Shown piece after piece: positions 1 to 6,758 of a stretch of DNA of 14,060 nt. Below the pieces are notes generated by a model. That model was given only the letters and a program-made list of their open reading frames with translations, was not told the origin of the DNA and searched no databases. Every line of letters starts with the position of its first letter. Within the stretch, counting starts at the first letter, position 1. A program made the translations under genes and the position numbers. Source of the stretch: Clostridiales bacterium (lineage in GTDB: Bacteria; Bacillota; Clostridia; Peptostreptococcales; Anaerovoracaceae); NCBI GenBank assembly GCA_012799165.1, contig JAAZLU010000042.1:1-14060 (forward strand). The letters run 5' to 3'.

Positions 1-686
1 AGATGGCCTTCGAGGCGCAATTCGGGAGGGGTCAGGATTTCCCGCCCCTTAAAATTTCAACACCTGCAGGCGATGTCTATATCGAAGGCAAGATCGACCG
101 CGTGGACCTTTTGGACAGCAGCGAAGGGCCGAAGCTCAAGGTCATCGACTACAAGTCGGGTTCCAAGGCATTCGACAGGAAGGCCGCCGAGGCCGGGCTG
201 CAATTACAGCTCGGCATATATTTGGAGGCGGCGCTCGCCAAGGGCGATGCCGAGCCGGCGGGGGTGTTCTACTATAATATAGTGAATCCTCAGCTGCGTT
301 CCGGATTGGATCAGTTCGTCGCAGAGGAGATAAGCGAGGAGCTTTGGGCGAAAATTCGCGAGGCCTACAGGATGGACGGCATGTTTATCAAGGGCGCGGC
401 GGTGCTGGACAGCATAGATTCGAAGAGGGTACGGGGCGTTACATCGGAGATAATAAACTATAAATTAAATAAAACAAACGACAATGCCGCCGGAAGCGGC
501 GTGGACGCGGAGGAATTCGAGGAGTTTCGCGCCAAGTTCAGGCTTGCTTTGGAGGAGAGCTGCGAGAGGCTCATATCCGGCGAGATAGAGATCGCTCCCC
601 GCAAGGGTAGCGGGGCTTGCGACTACTGCGATTACAAGGCTATCTGCGCCTTTGACAAGGCATTTCCCGAAAATCGCCACATCTAA
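1..686 (+). CDS. addB: AddB C-terminal nuclease domain (5'-truncated by the window edge)
   Basis: This is the C-terminal part of the AddB subunit of the AddAB helicase-nuclease, which processes double-strand DNA ends for RecA-dependent repair in the cytoplasm. The frame is open to the left edge, so the ATG at position 3 is an internal Met and the real start lies upstream. The visible part holds the PD-(D/E)XK nuclease core: GKIDRVD (about residue 29), VIDYKSG with the catalytic Asp and Lys (about 47), and the LQLQLGIY helix (about 67). The tail CDYCDYKAIC supplies three of the four cysteines known to hold the AddB iron-sulfur cluster; the fourth would be upstream, outside the window. These end cysteines favour AddB over AddA, which has a similar nuclease core without them. 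In many Bacillota addA follows addB directly; here no addA follows. Confidence 0.9.
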   Translation, partial: MAFEAQFGRGQDFPPLKISTPAGDVYIEGKIDRVDLLDSSEGPKLKVIDYKSGSKAFDRKAAEAGLQLQLGIYLEAALAKGDAEPAGVFYYNIVNPQLRSGLDQFVAEEISEELWAKIREAYRMDGMFIKGAAVLDSIDSKRVRGVTSEIINYKLNKTNDNAAGSGVDAEEFEEFRAKFRLALEESCERLISGEIEIAPRKGSGACDYCDYKAICAFDKAFPENRHI

Positions 687-708
687 GATGCTATAACAAA
701 ATCTAATC

Positions 709-740
709 GGGAATATTGTTGAATGTTTAACAATATTCTC
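709..740 (+). terminator. AT-rich hairpin downstream of addB
   Basis: A perfect 10-base inverted repeat (GAATATTGTT at 711-720, AACAATATTC at 729-738) closes an 8-base loop and is extended by two more pairs, one of them G:U. It begins about 23 bases after the addB stop, which fits a transcription terminator. No T-run follows, so termination is not certain. The AACAAT of the right arm is also the core of the repeat array that follows. Confidence 0.4.
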
Positions 741-887
741 TCACAATCATTCCTAACAATCATATCTAATAATCATCTCTAACAATCATGTTTATCAATT
801 TTCACAATCATATTTAACAATTATCCAAATTTAACAATTATCCAAATTTAACAATCACAACAATCATAAATCATATCAAGCACACGA
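727..887. repeat. Irregular AACAATCAT repeat array
   Basis: About ten variants of a 10-13 base unit with the core AACAAT(C/T)AT lie in a very AT-rich stretch with no credible gene on either strand. Within it a 17-base unit, ATTTAACAATTATCCAA, is perfectly repeated at 812-828 and 829-845, with a third partial copy from 846. Each full unit contributes a TTATCCAAA (821-829 and 838-846), one base away from the DnaA-box consensus TTATCCACA. The rest of the spacer to about 1096 is G+C-richer and holds only a weak promoter candidate. Confidence 0.75.
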
Positions 888-934
888 ATCATACCAACCA
901 TCAAGTCGTCTCCTCCGGCCCGACAAAATCCGGG

Positions 935-963
935 GTGCAAATGCCCCCTCATTATGTTATATT
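935..963 (+). promoter_or_regulatory. Possible promoter for the glutamine-amidotransferase-like gene
   Basis: An extended -10 element, TG-T-TATATT, sits at 955-963. A weak -35-like GTGCAA lies at 935-940 with a 17-base spacer, matching only three of six consensus positions. It would leave a leader of roughly 125 bases before the ATG at 1097. The call rests on the -10 match only. Confidence 0.3.
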
Positions 964-1096
964 TGAAAGGGTAAGATAGCCGCACCGAGCCCTTCTAAGC
1001 TCCCGCATCATATGCTCCGGAGATTTCGCCAAGGATGAGCTCGAGGCCTCATTACTGTTTATGCCGCTTGTGTTGGCGGCGGAATGGAGACCATTT

Positions 1097-1855
1097 ATGA
1101 AACCAATCATCGGTGTTACTTGCAATCACTTCAAATCGGCTAATGGGCCCGAATTCGATTCGGTAGGCTTTACCAGGCAGGAATGGACCACGGCTGCGGA
1201 TGACTACACTCTGGCGATTGAGAGAGCCGGAGGCATACCGCTGCTGATGCCCTTCTACGAAGACCCCGAGCATATCAAGAAATTCGCTTCTCTGCTGGAC
1301 GGTCTTCTCTTGACCGGCGGCGACGACATCGGCCCCTGGACCTACGGCGAGGATCTCATAAAGGAATCCGGGCCAATAAACCTCGTCAGAGACACTCAGG
1401 AATTGGCTCTGATGGATTATGTGTTCAATAATACCGACATGCCGGTTCTCGGCATCTGCCGCGGCATGCAGATGATAAATGTCCACTTCGGCGGTACCCT
1501 CGAGCAGGATAACAGAAGGCTGGGTTTTTGGCACAGCACCTCGCCGAACGCGAACCTCAGAGAGCTGGCTCATACGATCTACTTCGACGAAGCTTCTCGG
1601 ATTGCGGAGATTTACGGAACGAATAAGCTGCTGACGAACTCCTACCATCACCAGAACGTCAAGGATTTAGCACCCGGGCTCATATGCACCGGACGCACGA
1701 AGGACAAGGAAAAGGGCCTGCCCTACGACATGATCGAAGTGATTGAAAAACCCGGCGACAGGTTCATCGTCGGAGTGCAATGGCACCCCGAGTTCCTGCC
1801 TCAAATCGACGAGCAGCAGGAAGTCTACAGAGCATTCGTAAGAGCCTGCAAATAG
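1097..1855 (+). CDS. Gamma-glutamyl-gamma-aminobutyrate hydrolase-like class I glutamine amidotransferase (peptidase C26)
   Basis: A 252-residue cytoplasmic hydrolase of the PuuD/peptidase C26 family, which cleaves gamma-glutamyl amide bonds such as that in gamma-Glu-GABA. The triad is complete: nucleophile Cys121 in GICRGMQ, and His230 and Glu232 in QWHPEF. The oxyanion segment LLTGGDDI is at about 72-78. Length and the N-terminus MKPIIGVTC are typical of the family. I chose ATG 1097 because GGAATGGAG stands just upstream and homologues begin here; an in-frame ATG at 1061 would add 12 atypical residues. No polyamine or GABA genes are nearby, so the substrate is open. Its neighbour 69 bases downstream is a cell-wall-type peptidase, so other gamma-glutamyl compounds, including peptidoglycan-derived ones, are possible. 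Confidence 0.88.
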   Translation: MKPIIGVTCNHFKSANGPEFDSVGFTRQEWTTAADDYTLAIERAGGIPLLMPFYEDPEHIKKFASLLDGLLLTGGDDIGPWTYGEDLIKESGPINLVRDTQELALMDYVFNNTDMPVLGICRGMQMINVHFGGTLEQDNRRLGFWHSTSPNANLRELAHTIYFDEASRIAEIYGTNKLLTNSYHHQNVKDLAPGLICTGRTKDKEKGLPYDMIEVIEKPGDRFIVGVQWHPEFLPQIDEQQEVYRAFVRACK

Positions 1856-1924
1856 TAGCACCGAGGTCCCTGTTTTTTATCCGCTCGGCGAGGGATGTAG
1901 CTTGCGCGCGCAGCGAGAAAGTAT

Positions 1925-3205
1925 ATGAAAAAACTCAAAATTTTCGGAATAATCGCATTACTGATTCTGCTTATCGCAGGGGCCTTGGTCCTCATATATT
2001 ACAAGACCCCCACGAAGACATTTGCGCTGCCCGAAGTCAGACTCGATGGCATGTCGAGCAAACCGCAGGAAGGCTGCTGGCATACGGAGCTCTTTTTCGG
2101 AAAAGTTGTGCGAGATACCCCCCTGCAAGGCGAACCCTCTAAAAACCTGGGCACCCTGGATATCAGGAAGCCTCAGCTGAGCGCACCTTCAGGAGGCGAG
2201 TTCAGATTTAAGCTTTTCGGCCCGAATCCCGGCGTGCCTGTTCCCGCAGCCGAAGGCGATTTGGCGGCCTACGAGGCCTACGAGTTTACCCATAACGGCA
2301 ACTATGTGCTGGAGATAGATCTGCGCTACCCGAAGACAGAGGACAGCGACGCCGCGGAGTTTTCCTATACCTTTGAATTCGCGCTGGAGGTAAAACCGAC
2401 CATAGAATTCAGCTCCGACAGGGCGAGGCAGGGCGATGTCTTAAGCGTGTATGTGGAGCGGGGCTTCGAGACCGAGGCTCCCACGATAGAAACCCCCCTC
2501 GCCAATCCGCTCTTCCTCAAGACGGGCGAGCGAACATACATGGCGATGGTACCGGTGGACTACACCCAGGCTCCCGATGTCTACGAGATAAATGTCGGCA
2601 TAGGGGATACGCATAAGAGCTGCCGCGTCATCGTCACCCCGACGAAGTTCAGCGAGCAGCACATGATAATTTCGCAATCGACAGTCGACAGCACAATGAA
2701 CTTCCCGGGAGCCACCAAGGACTGGGTCGATAAGATAAAGGATAAGTGGCCTCTGCAGGACGATACGAAGTATTGGAGCGGGCAGTTCATGTGGCCGGTC
2801 GATGGCAGCCGAATAACTACCGAGTTCGGACTGTTTCGCTACACCAACGACAATCCCAATCCGACCCGCCACAAAGGCATAGATATCGGAGTGCCTTCGG
2901 GTACGCCGATAGCTGCGACGAACGCCGGCAAGGTCATCTACGCGGGAGACGTCATAATTACCGGCAAGAGCGTAATAATCGAGCACGGCAGCGGCCTCAA
3001 GAGCTATTATTTCCATCTTAGCGAGTTGGGCTGCGCGGAGGGCGACATGGTCGAGAAGGGCGAGATTATCGGCCTTGTAGGCTCGACCGGCTATTCGACC
3101 GGTGCGCACCTGCATTTCGAGATGCGCATAGAGGACAAAGCCATAGACCCCATGCCGTTGCTGGACGGAACGAGCGAGATTTACAGATTCGAGGAAATGG
3201 ATTAG
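1925..3205 (+). CDS. Membrane-anchored M23 (LytM-type) metallopeptidase
   Basis: A 426-residue protein with a short basic N-terminus, one membrane helix (about 5-26) and a large outside part, so it is anchored to the outer face of the membrane. Residues about 30-285 are not a domain I recognise; they look beta-rich. The C-terminus (about 289-412) is a zinc peptidase of family M23, whose members cut peptide cross-bridges in peptidoglycan. All metal and catalytic positions are visible: His316 and Asp320 in HKGID, His364 in YFHLSEL, and His395/His397 in HLHFE, so it should be active rather than a degenerate LytM regulator. The site before the ATG (AGCGAGAAAG) is a poor ribosome binding sequence. 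A terminator follows at 3290. It may be co-transcribed with the upstream hydrolase. Confidence 0.88.
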   Translation: MKKLKIFGIIALLILLIAGALVLIYYKTPTKTFALPEVRLDGMSSKPQEGCWHTELFFGKVVRDTPLQGEPSKNLGTLDIRKPQLSAPSGGEFRFKLFGPNPGVPVPAAEGDLAAYEAYEFTHNGNYVLEIDLRYPKTEDSDAAEFSYTFEFALEVKPTIEFSSDRARQGDVLSVYVERGFETEAPTIETPLANPLFLKTGERTYMAMVPVDYTQAPDVYEINVGIGDTHKSCRVIVTPTKFSEQHMIISQSTVDSTMNFPGATKDWVDKIKDKWPLQDDTKYWSGQFMWPVDGSRITTEFGLFRYTNDNPNPTRHKGIDIGVPSGTPIAATNAGKVIYAGDVIITGKSVIIEHGSGLKSYYFHLSELGCAEGDMVEKGEIIGLVGSTGYSTGAHLHFEMRIEDKAIDPMPLLDGTSEIYRFEEMD

Positions 3206-3289
3206 CGGGTCTTTAGAACTCAAAGATTGCGGAAAATTTTGAGAATGATTAAGGCTGACATCCGGCAGCAAGATTCAAAAAAGTCTGTT

Positions 3290-3316
3290 AAAAAGCCGCC
3301 AAGTGGCGGTTTTTTT
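3290..3316. terminator. Bidirectional rho-independent terminator
   Basis: GCCGCC and GGCGG arms flank an AAGT loop; the stem is extended by A:T pairs, with five A on the left and seven T on the right. It lies between the converging M23 peptidase gene (+, ends 3205) and MFS gene (-, ends 3433). Because A-runs and T-runs flank both sides, it can stop transcription from either direction. Nothing else is seen in 3317-3432. Confidence 0.9.
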
Positions 3317-3432
3317 GCTTTTGTATTGTAAAGTTATGTTTTTTAACTCCTTGTTGTTCTGTTTTTACTTTTCAGATTATAGATTTACTGCGCACATGGG
3401 TTTGCGATTGAGAGATTTCCACTTGCGCTACA

Positions 3433-4758
3433 TTAATCTTCCGTATTATAAATCGGCGCGATATGCCTCCGATTGCCGCCGATGAGCACCACCGCCGCAG
3501 CCAGACCGACCAAAGCTGAGATGGTGATTATCGTGCGGGAATCCAGCACCAGGGAAATAATCCCCGCGCCCGCCTGGCCGATCAGCATTCCTATGACGTT
3601 CAGCGTATTGAAAGTACCATTGAACCTTCCCTTCTTTTCGTCCGGAACATACCTTTGAGTCGCGGAGATTCGTATATTATACGATGTTACGCCTAAGATT
3701 CCTGTCAGCGAGAACAATACGAACATCGCGGGCAGCGGCGTATATAGAAAAATTGCCCCTATTATTCCCAGCGATATGTAGACAAAGAGGGCGATGTCGA
3801 ATTTCCTATGCTGAGGCAGCCTCAAGCGATAATGAACCATCCCGCCTACGACTCGCCCGACAGCCGCACCCGCACCGACCACCATGTAGATGTATTCTCC
3901 GTTTTCAAAATTCATCTTGAAGTAGGGGAGGGTCAATGTCTCGATGACCCCGCTGTCCATGGCGGAAAATGTAAAATATATCGCCACAAAGAACAGGCCT
4001 TTTTCGGATACTAGGTAGCTCATGCCTTCCTTAAAGTCGCTTGCGAAGCGTTTAAGGCCGCGGAGGGTTTCACCTTCGAGAGAATCCTCAGCCTTGCGCT
4101 TTTCGATATAATCCTCGCTCTGAGTAATCTGAGTTTCCATCACGGCCGCGATAAAATAGGTGACCGCGTTGAATGCGAGCAGCGGCACCAGCCCGACCTT
4201 GTTGTAGACGAAGGCGGATATCGGTGTGACCATCATGGCGAGGGTCTCCAGACTGCTGGCGATGCTGTAGGCCTTGGAATAGTTGCCCTTGGTAATCAGC
4301 AGCGGGTAGAAGCTCTGGTAGGCCACCTGATAGACGCTGTTTATCGTGCCTATGAGGAATGTGCCCGCGGCTACTATAGGCATATTTATTCTCCCGAATT
4401 GCATTACCAGGGTGAAGATTACATATATGCCCGAGGTTATAAAATCGAGCATGTATATGGTTTTCTTGCGGGAAAATCTGTCGAGGAAGGGACCGGCGAG
4501 TATCGGTGCGGCCACGCTCGGGAGAAAGTAAAGTATGCCGAAAAGGGCGAAGTAAAAGGGCTTGCCGGTATAGTCGAGCACGAAGAGCGACATCGCAAAG
4601 CCCGACAGCACGCTGCCGGCTATGGATATGACGCTTCCGATGGTTATAATTGTAAAATCTTTGGTCCAAAGCGGATTGGGATTGCCGCCTTCCGAAGCCC
4701 CTGCCGCATTTGAATTACTATCTATGTCCAATCCTCTTTCCGAGTCCTTATCTTGCAT
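3433..4758 (-). CDS. Major facilitator superfamily transporter
   Basis: A 441-residue integral membrane protein with about twelve hydrophobic segments in two bundles split by a charged cytoplasmic loop (about 212-248, rich in Glu and Lys). After the second helix it has a motif-A-like GPFLDRFSRKK (89-99), typical of proton-coupled MFS exporters. The pattern resembles the MFS_3 group of drug and siderophore exporters, but the substrate cannot be read from sequence. The first 30 residues are an unusual acidic, Asn/Ser-rich cytoplasmic tail. The ATG follows GAGGAG by only three bases, a short spacing. It begins 11 bases after the small membrane protein gene and is very likely co-transcribed with it. 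Confidence 0.88.
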   Translation of the reverse strand: MQDKDSERGLDIDSNSNAAGASEGGNPNPLWTKDFTIITIGSVISIAGSVLSGFAMSLFVLDYTGKPFYFALFGILYFLPSVAAPILAGPFLDRFSRKKTIYMLDFITSGIYVIFTLVMQFGRINMPIVAAGTFLIGTINSVYQVAYQSFYPLLITKGNYSKAYSIASSLETLAMMVTPISAFVYNKVGLVPLLAFNAVTYFIAAVMETQITQSEDYIEKRKAEDSLEGETLRGLKRFASDFKEGMSYLVSEKGLFFVAIYFTFSAMDSGVIETLTLPYFKMNFENGEYIYMVVGAGAAVGRVVGGMVHYRLRLPQHRKFDIALFVYISLGIIGAIFLYTPLPAMFVLFSLTGILGVTSYNIRISATQRYVPDEKKGRFNGTFNTLNVIGMLIGQAGAGIISLVLDSRTIITISALVGLAAAVVLIGGNRRHIAPIYNTED

Positions 4759-4769
4759 TTACTCCTCGA

Positions 4770-5276
4770 CTAATTTTTTTTCTGAAGAAAATAATGTTCC
4801 AGACCTTTGTACCTCTGCCAGTCGGATTTGAATATATGCTCGAGCTCGAGGTTTCTGTACTCGACATAAATTCCATTCCGTCCGTCGGCGAAGGTCCAGG
4901 GATATATTCGCAGGCTGCTCATGTCTCCGTAATCGATTAAAATTCCCTCCCCGGGGTTCTCCTCGGGCTCCTTGCAGGGCTCGACCGCCTCGCTGAGGGT
5001 CATTTTTGCATATATTTCATATACGGTTTCGCTGTTCAGGGGGAAAGTCTCCCCGCTTATCGTGCAGCTTGCGGTGCCCCTGCGCCCCGAAAATTCCGTC
5101 GAGGACGAGAGCGCGGACACGAATTTGATGTGTCTTGCGTGCTGAATCAGCGGCTGTACCACAAAGAGTGCGATTAAAATCAACGCGAGGAAGGTGCTGA
5201 GCGCGAGCATGAGCACCTTTCGCTCCTTCTTCACCTCTAGAGGTTTTTTCTCGACATTTTTATAAATATCACTCAT
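4770..5276 (-). CDS. Small membrane-anchored protein of unknown function
   Basis: I do not recognise this family. The 168-residue product has a charged, Lys-rich N-terminus (1-20), one membrane helix (about 21-42) and a C-terminal domain of about 125 residues predicted outside, with two cysteines (71 and 101) that could form a disulfide. The frame is open further upstream to 5525, but that extension is basic and low-complexity and overlaps the end of the neighbouring gene, so ATG 5276 is the sensible start; its ribosome binding site is weak. The gene ends 11 bases before the MFS gene, so it may be a partner of that transporter. Its start could alternatively be a GTG 18 bases upstream. Confidence 0.65.
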   Translation of the reverse strand: MSDIYKNVEKKPLEVKKERKVLMLALSTFLALILIALFVVQPLIQHARHIKFVSALSSSTEFSGRRGTASCTISGETFPLNSETVYEIYAKMTLSEAVEPCKEPEENPGEGILIDYGDMSSLRIYPWTFADGRNGIYVEYRNLELEHIFKSDWQRYKGLEHYFLQKKN

Positions 5277-5384
5277 CTTTATATATGAATCCACCCTTGC
5301 GCCCGCCTTGCCTTTGCATTCGGGCGGCTTCACAACACCACAAACCACCCTCGAATAATACCATCCGGCTCGGAAGAAGTAAAG

Positions 5385-5414
5385 AGGCGAGCCGCAAAGC
5401 TCAGATCCTCGCCT
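5385..5414 (-). terminator. Possible intra-cluster terminator or attenuator
   Basis: A perfect 7-base inverted repeat (AGGCGAG at 5385-5391, CTCGCCT at 5408-5414) with a 16-base loop lies 33 bases after the stop of the CxxC protein gene. Read on the minus strand it is followed by a moderately T-rich run (TCTTTACTTCTT). This could reduce read-through into the small membrane protein and MFS genes. The loop is long and the T-run is interrupted, so the call is tentative. Confidence 0.3.
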
Positions 5415-5446
5415 GCCGCGTCGCTCCTTCAATCCTGGACTTGAAT

Positions 5447-6121
5447 TTAAGTTCCACTCTCGAAGGAACCGCCGCCCCTGTAAGTATTTACAATGCAGGT
5501 GAATACCTGGCCACATTCCGGGCATTTAATCGTATGATAAATAATATCTTTAACCCAGAATCCGTCCTTCATGTGCTCTCCGATCGGGCAATTGCCTTCG
5601 ATGACGAAAAAGCCTTTCTTCTCAATCAGATCCTTGATGATATACTCGATGCATTGCTCATATTCTCTCGGAATGAGGAAATTTTCAACTGTTTTGACAT
5701 CAGAGCAATAATCGCACTCATTCTTTGTTTTCTGGCTAATATTAGCATAGGCGGCGGTTCCGGACGGCTCGAAAATAATGAGGTCCTCCTTGATTGCCTT
5801 GCGCATCAGCGTGGCAAGCTGCAAAATATCCTTTTCGACATCTGCAAAATGATAATATCTGGCCTCCGGGAAGATCATCAGCGGCCAGAAAATCTCACCG
5901 TCCTTATTCTGCGCCTGTATAGTTATAAACCCGCGCTCGCAATCTAGGCTAATTTTATAATCCAAAGGCAGATAGCGATACTCAAGATTGAAGACATTCA
6001 TCTGAACCGGCCCCCAATATCCGATTAGCTTGAGCTCGTCGCCGAAAGTCTCCATCATAATCCTATGGCAATTCTTCATGCTCTTGGCGGATGTGCTTTC
6101 CTCTTGCAGTATAAGTTCCAT
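5447..6121 (-). CDS. Cytoplasmic protein with two CxxC pairs, CpXC-like
   Basis: A 224-residue soluble protein with no membrane segment or signal peptide. It contains two CxxC pairs, CDYC (136-139) and CPEC (200-203, followed by Cys209), which suggest one bound zinc or redox-active thiols. The part with CPEC and the segment before it (NCPIGEHMKDGFWVKD) resemble small clostridial proteins grouped as CpXC-like, but I am not certain of the family, and no enzymatic role can be read. Start ATG 6121 is fixed by an excellent ribosome binding site, AAAGGAGG, and a good spacing. An inverted repeat overlaps that site. It is first of three minus-strand genes, 170 bases upstream of the small membrane protein gene, and a possible terminator lies between. 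Confidence 0.75.
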   Translation of the reverse strand: MELILQEESTSAKSMKNCHRIMMETFGDELKLIGYWGPVQMNVFNLEYRYLPLDYKISLDCERGFITIQAQNKDGEIFWPLMIFPEARYYHFADVEKDILQLATLMRKAIKEDLIIFEPSGTAAYANISQKTKNECDYCSDVKTVENFLIPREYEQCIEYIIKDLIEKKGFFVIEGNCPIGEHMKDGFWVKDIIYHTIKCPECGQVFTCIVNTYRGGGSFESGT

Positions 6122-6130
6122 GCTCGTTTA

Positions 6131-6156
6131 CCTCCTTTGTAGAATCTAATCTACAA
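6131..6156 (-). promoter_or_regulatory. Operator-like inverted repeat overlapping the ribosome binding site
   Basis: Arms TTGTAGA (6137-6143) and TCTACAA (6150-6156) form a perfect 7-base dyad with a 6-base spacer. It directly adjoins and partly overlaps the AAAGGAGG ribosome binding site (6131-6138) of the CxxC protein gene. TGTA...TACA symmetry is the usual shape of a dimeric repressor site. In RNA it would form a hairpin that sequesters part of the ribosome binding site, so translational control is the alternative. Confidence 0.45.
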
Positions 6157-6269
6157 AATTTACAATCCTACTATCCTTCGCTTCTGCTCACCCTATTAAC
6201 CTTAATACGCTTCGCTTCTGTGAATTGCATATTTCTTTATGCGCTCCGTTCCATGCAAAAACTGATTAA

Positions 6270-6294
6270 AGAGCATTCTCCGAGAGTTTGCTCT
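6270..6294. other. Small hairpin in gene-free spacer
   Basis: AGAGCA (6270-6275) and TGCTCT (6289-6294) can pair around a 13-base loop. No clear T-run follows on either strand. An 11-base direct repeat, CTTCGCTTCTG, also occurs twice nearby (about 6176-6186 and 6210-6220). Apart from these, 6157-6391 shows nothing I can support as a gene. Confidence 0.25.
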
Positions 6295-6391
6295 AAAATT
6301 ACTCGACCGACATCGCCGCGCCGTGGTTGTTACCATTATTTTATCATAAATCAGTAGGCACTTTACCTTTCTTTACCCTTTATACCCGAAA

Positions 6392-6625
6392 GTGTGCCGG
6401 ATTTGCTTTTTTAGCTTCGACACTGAACATTCGGCTCTTCAAAAAGGCTCTTTTAAATTCCAAGTGTGCCCAAATTTAAAATTTTTGCTTTTTTGGCACA
6501 CGATTTGGCATCAAATCGGCTTTTCGTGTACAGTGGGTTGTGATTTTTTGACTTTTGGGCACACGCGACCCTCTCAAAAAGCTCTCGTGTACGGCGAGCT
6601 GTGATTTTTCGACTTTTAGGCACAC
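6392..6625. repeat. Degenerate tandem repeats bounded by GTGT...ACAC
   Basis: Four related units start at 6392, 6464, 6526 and 6587, so the period is 72, 62 and 61 bases. The last two (6526-6564 and 6587-6625) match at 33 of 39 positions, sharing GTGTAC, TGTGATTTTT and GACTTTT and ending in GGCACAC. The unit at 6464-6501 begins GTGTGCC and ends GGCACAC, so its ends are inverted repeats. The first unit (6392-6424) is the most divergent. The spacers also share a TCAAAAAG-CTC-like stretch. A 75-codon minus-strand open frame covers part of it, but a 61-base period shifts the frame between units, so the similarity is not kept at protein level. Confidence 0.7.
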
Positions 6626-6701
6626 ATCGGTGGCTTGGACAAATTTCGGGCGCGGGGGCTGATGATTTTATACAAAACACAAAGATGTTAAAATTCGTTG
6701 C

Positions 6702-6730
6702 TTGTTTCAGCTTGCCTGCAGTGTTATGGT
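6702..6730 (+). promoter_or_regulatory. Promoter of the XRE regulator gene
   Basis: TTGTTT (6702-6707) and TATGGT (6725-6730) are separated by exactly 17 bases, and a TG one base before the -10 (6722-6723) makes it an extended -10 element. Transcription would start near 6737, leaving a short leader before the ATG at 6759. Confidence 0.5.
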
Positions 6731-6758
6731 TTTATTGCCAAGACAAGGGGGAAGGGCA

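Noticed and set aside
711..887. Replication origin
   Set aside because: Only two near-matches to the DnaA box, and no dnaA, dnaN, parAB or rep gene in view; kept as a speculative finding, not as a feature.
1052..1651. 199-codon minus-strand open frame
   Set aside because: Antisense to the glutamine-amidotransferase-like gene with its complete Cys-His-Glu triad.
2441..3271. 276-codon minus-strand open frame
   Set aside because: Antisense to the M23 peptidase, whose zinc motifs leave no doubt about the coding strand.
3303..3485. 60-codon plus-strand open frame after the terminator
   Set aside because: It starts inside the terminator T-run, has no ribosome binding site and overlaps the 3' end of the MFS gene.
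4088..4669. 193-codon minus-strand open frame
   Set aside because: Alternative frame inside the MFS gene; Arg/His-rich with no membrane segments or domain.
5285..5947. 220-codon plus-strand open frame
   Set aside because: It is antisense to the CxxC protein gene, which has a perfect ribosome binding site; no recognisable domain is seen in the plus-strand product.
6392..6625. CRISPR-like array
   Set aside because: The units are degenerate rather than near-identical, the spacers are themselves partly similar, there are only about four units, and no cas gene is present.
6453..6680. 75-codon minus-strand open frame with repeated CAQKSKN/CVPKSRK-like segments
   Set aside because: It is a translation of the DNA repeats. 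The 61-62 base period shifts the frame between units, and there is no ribosome binding site.
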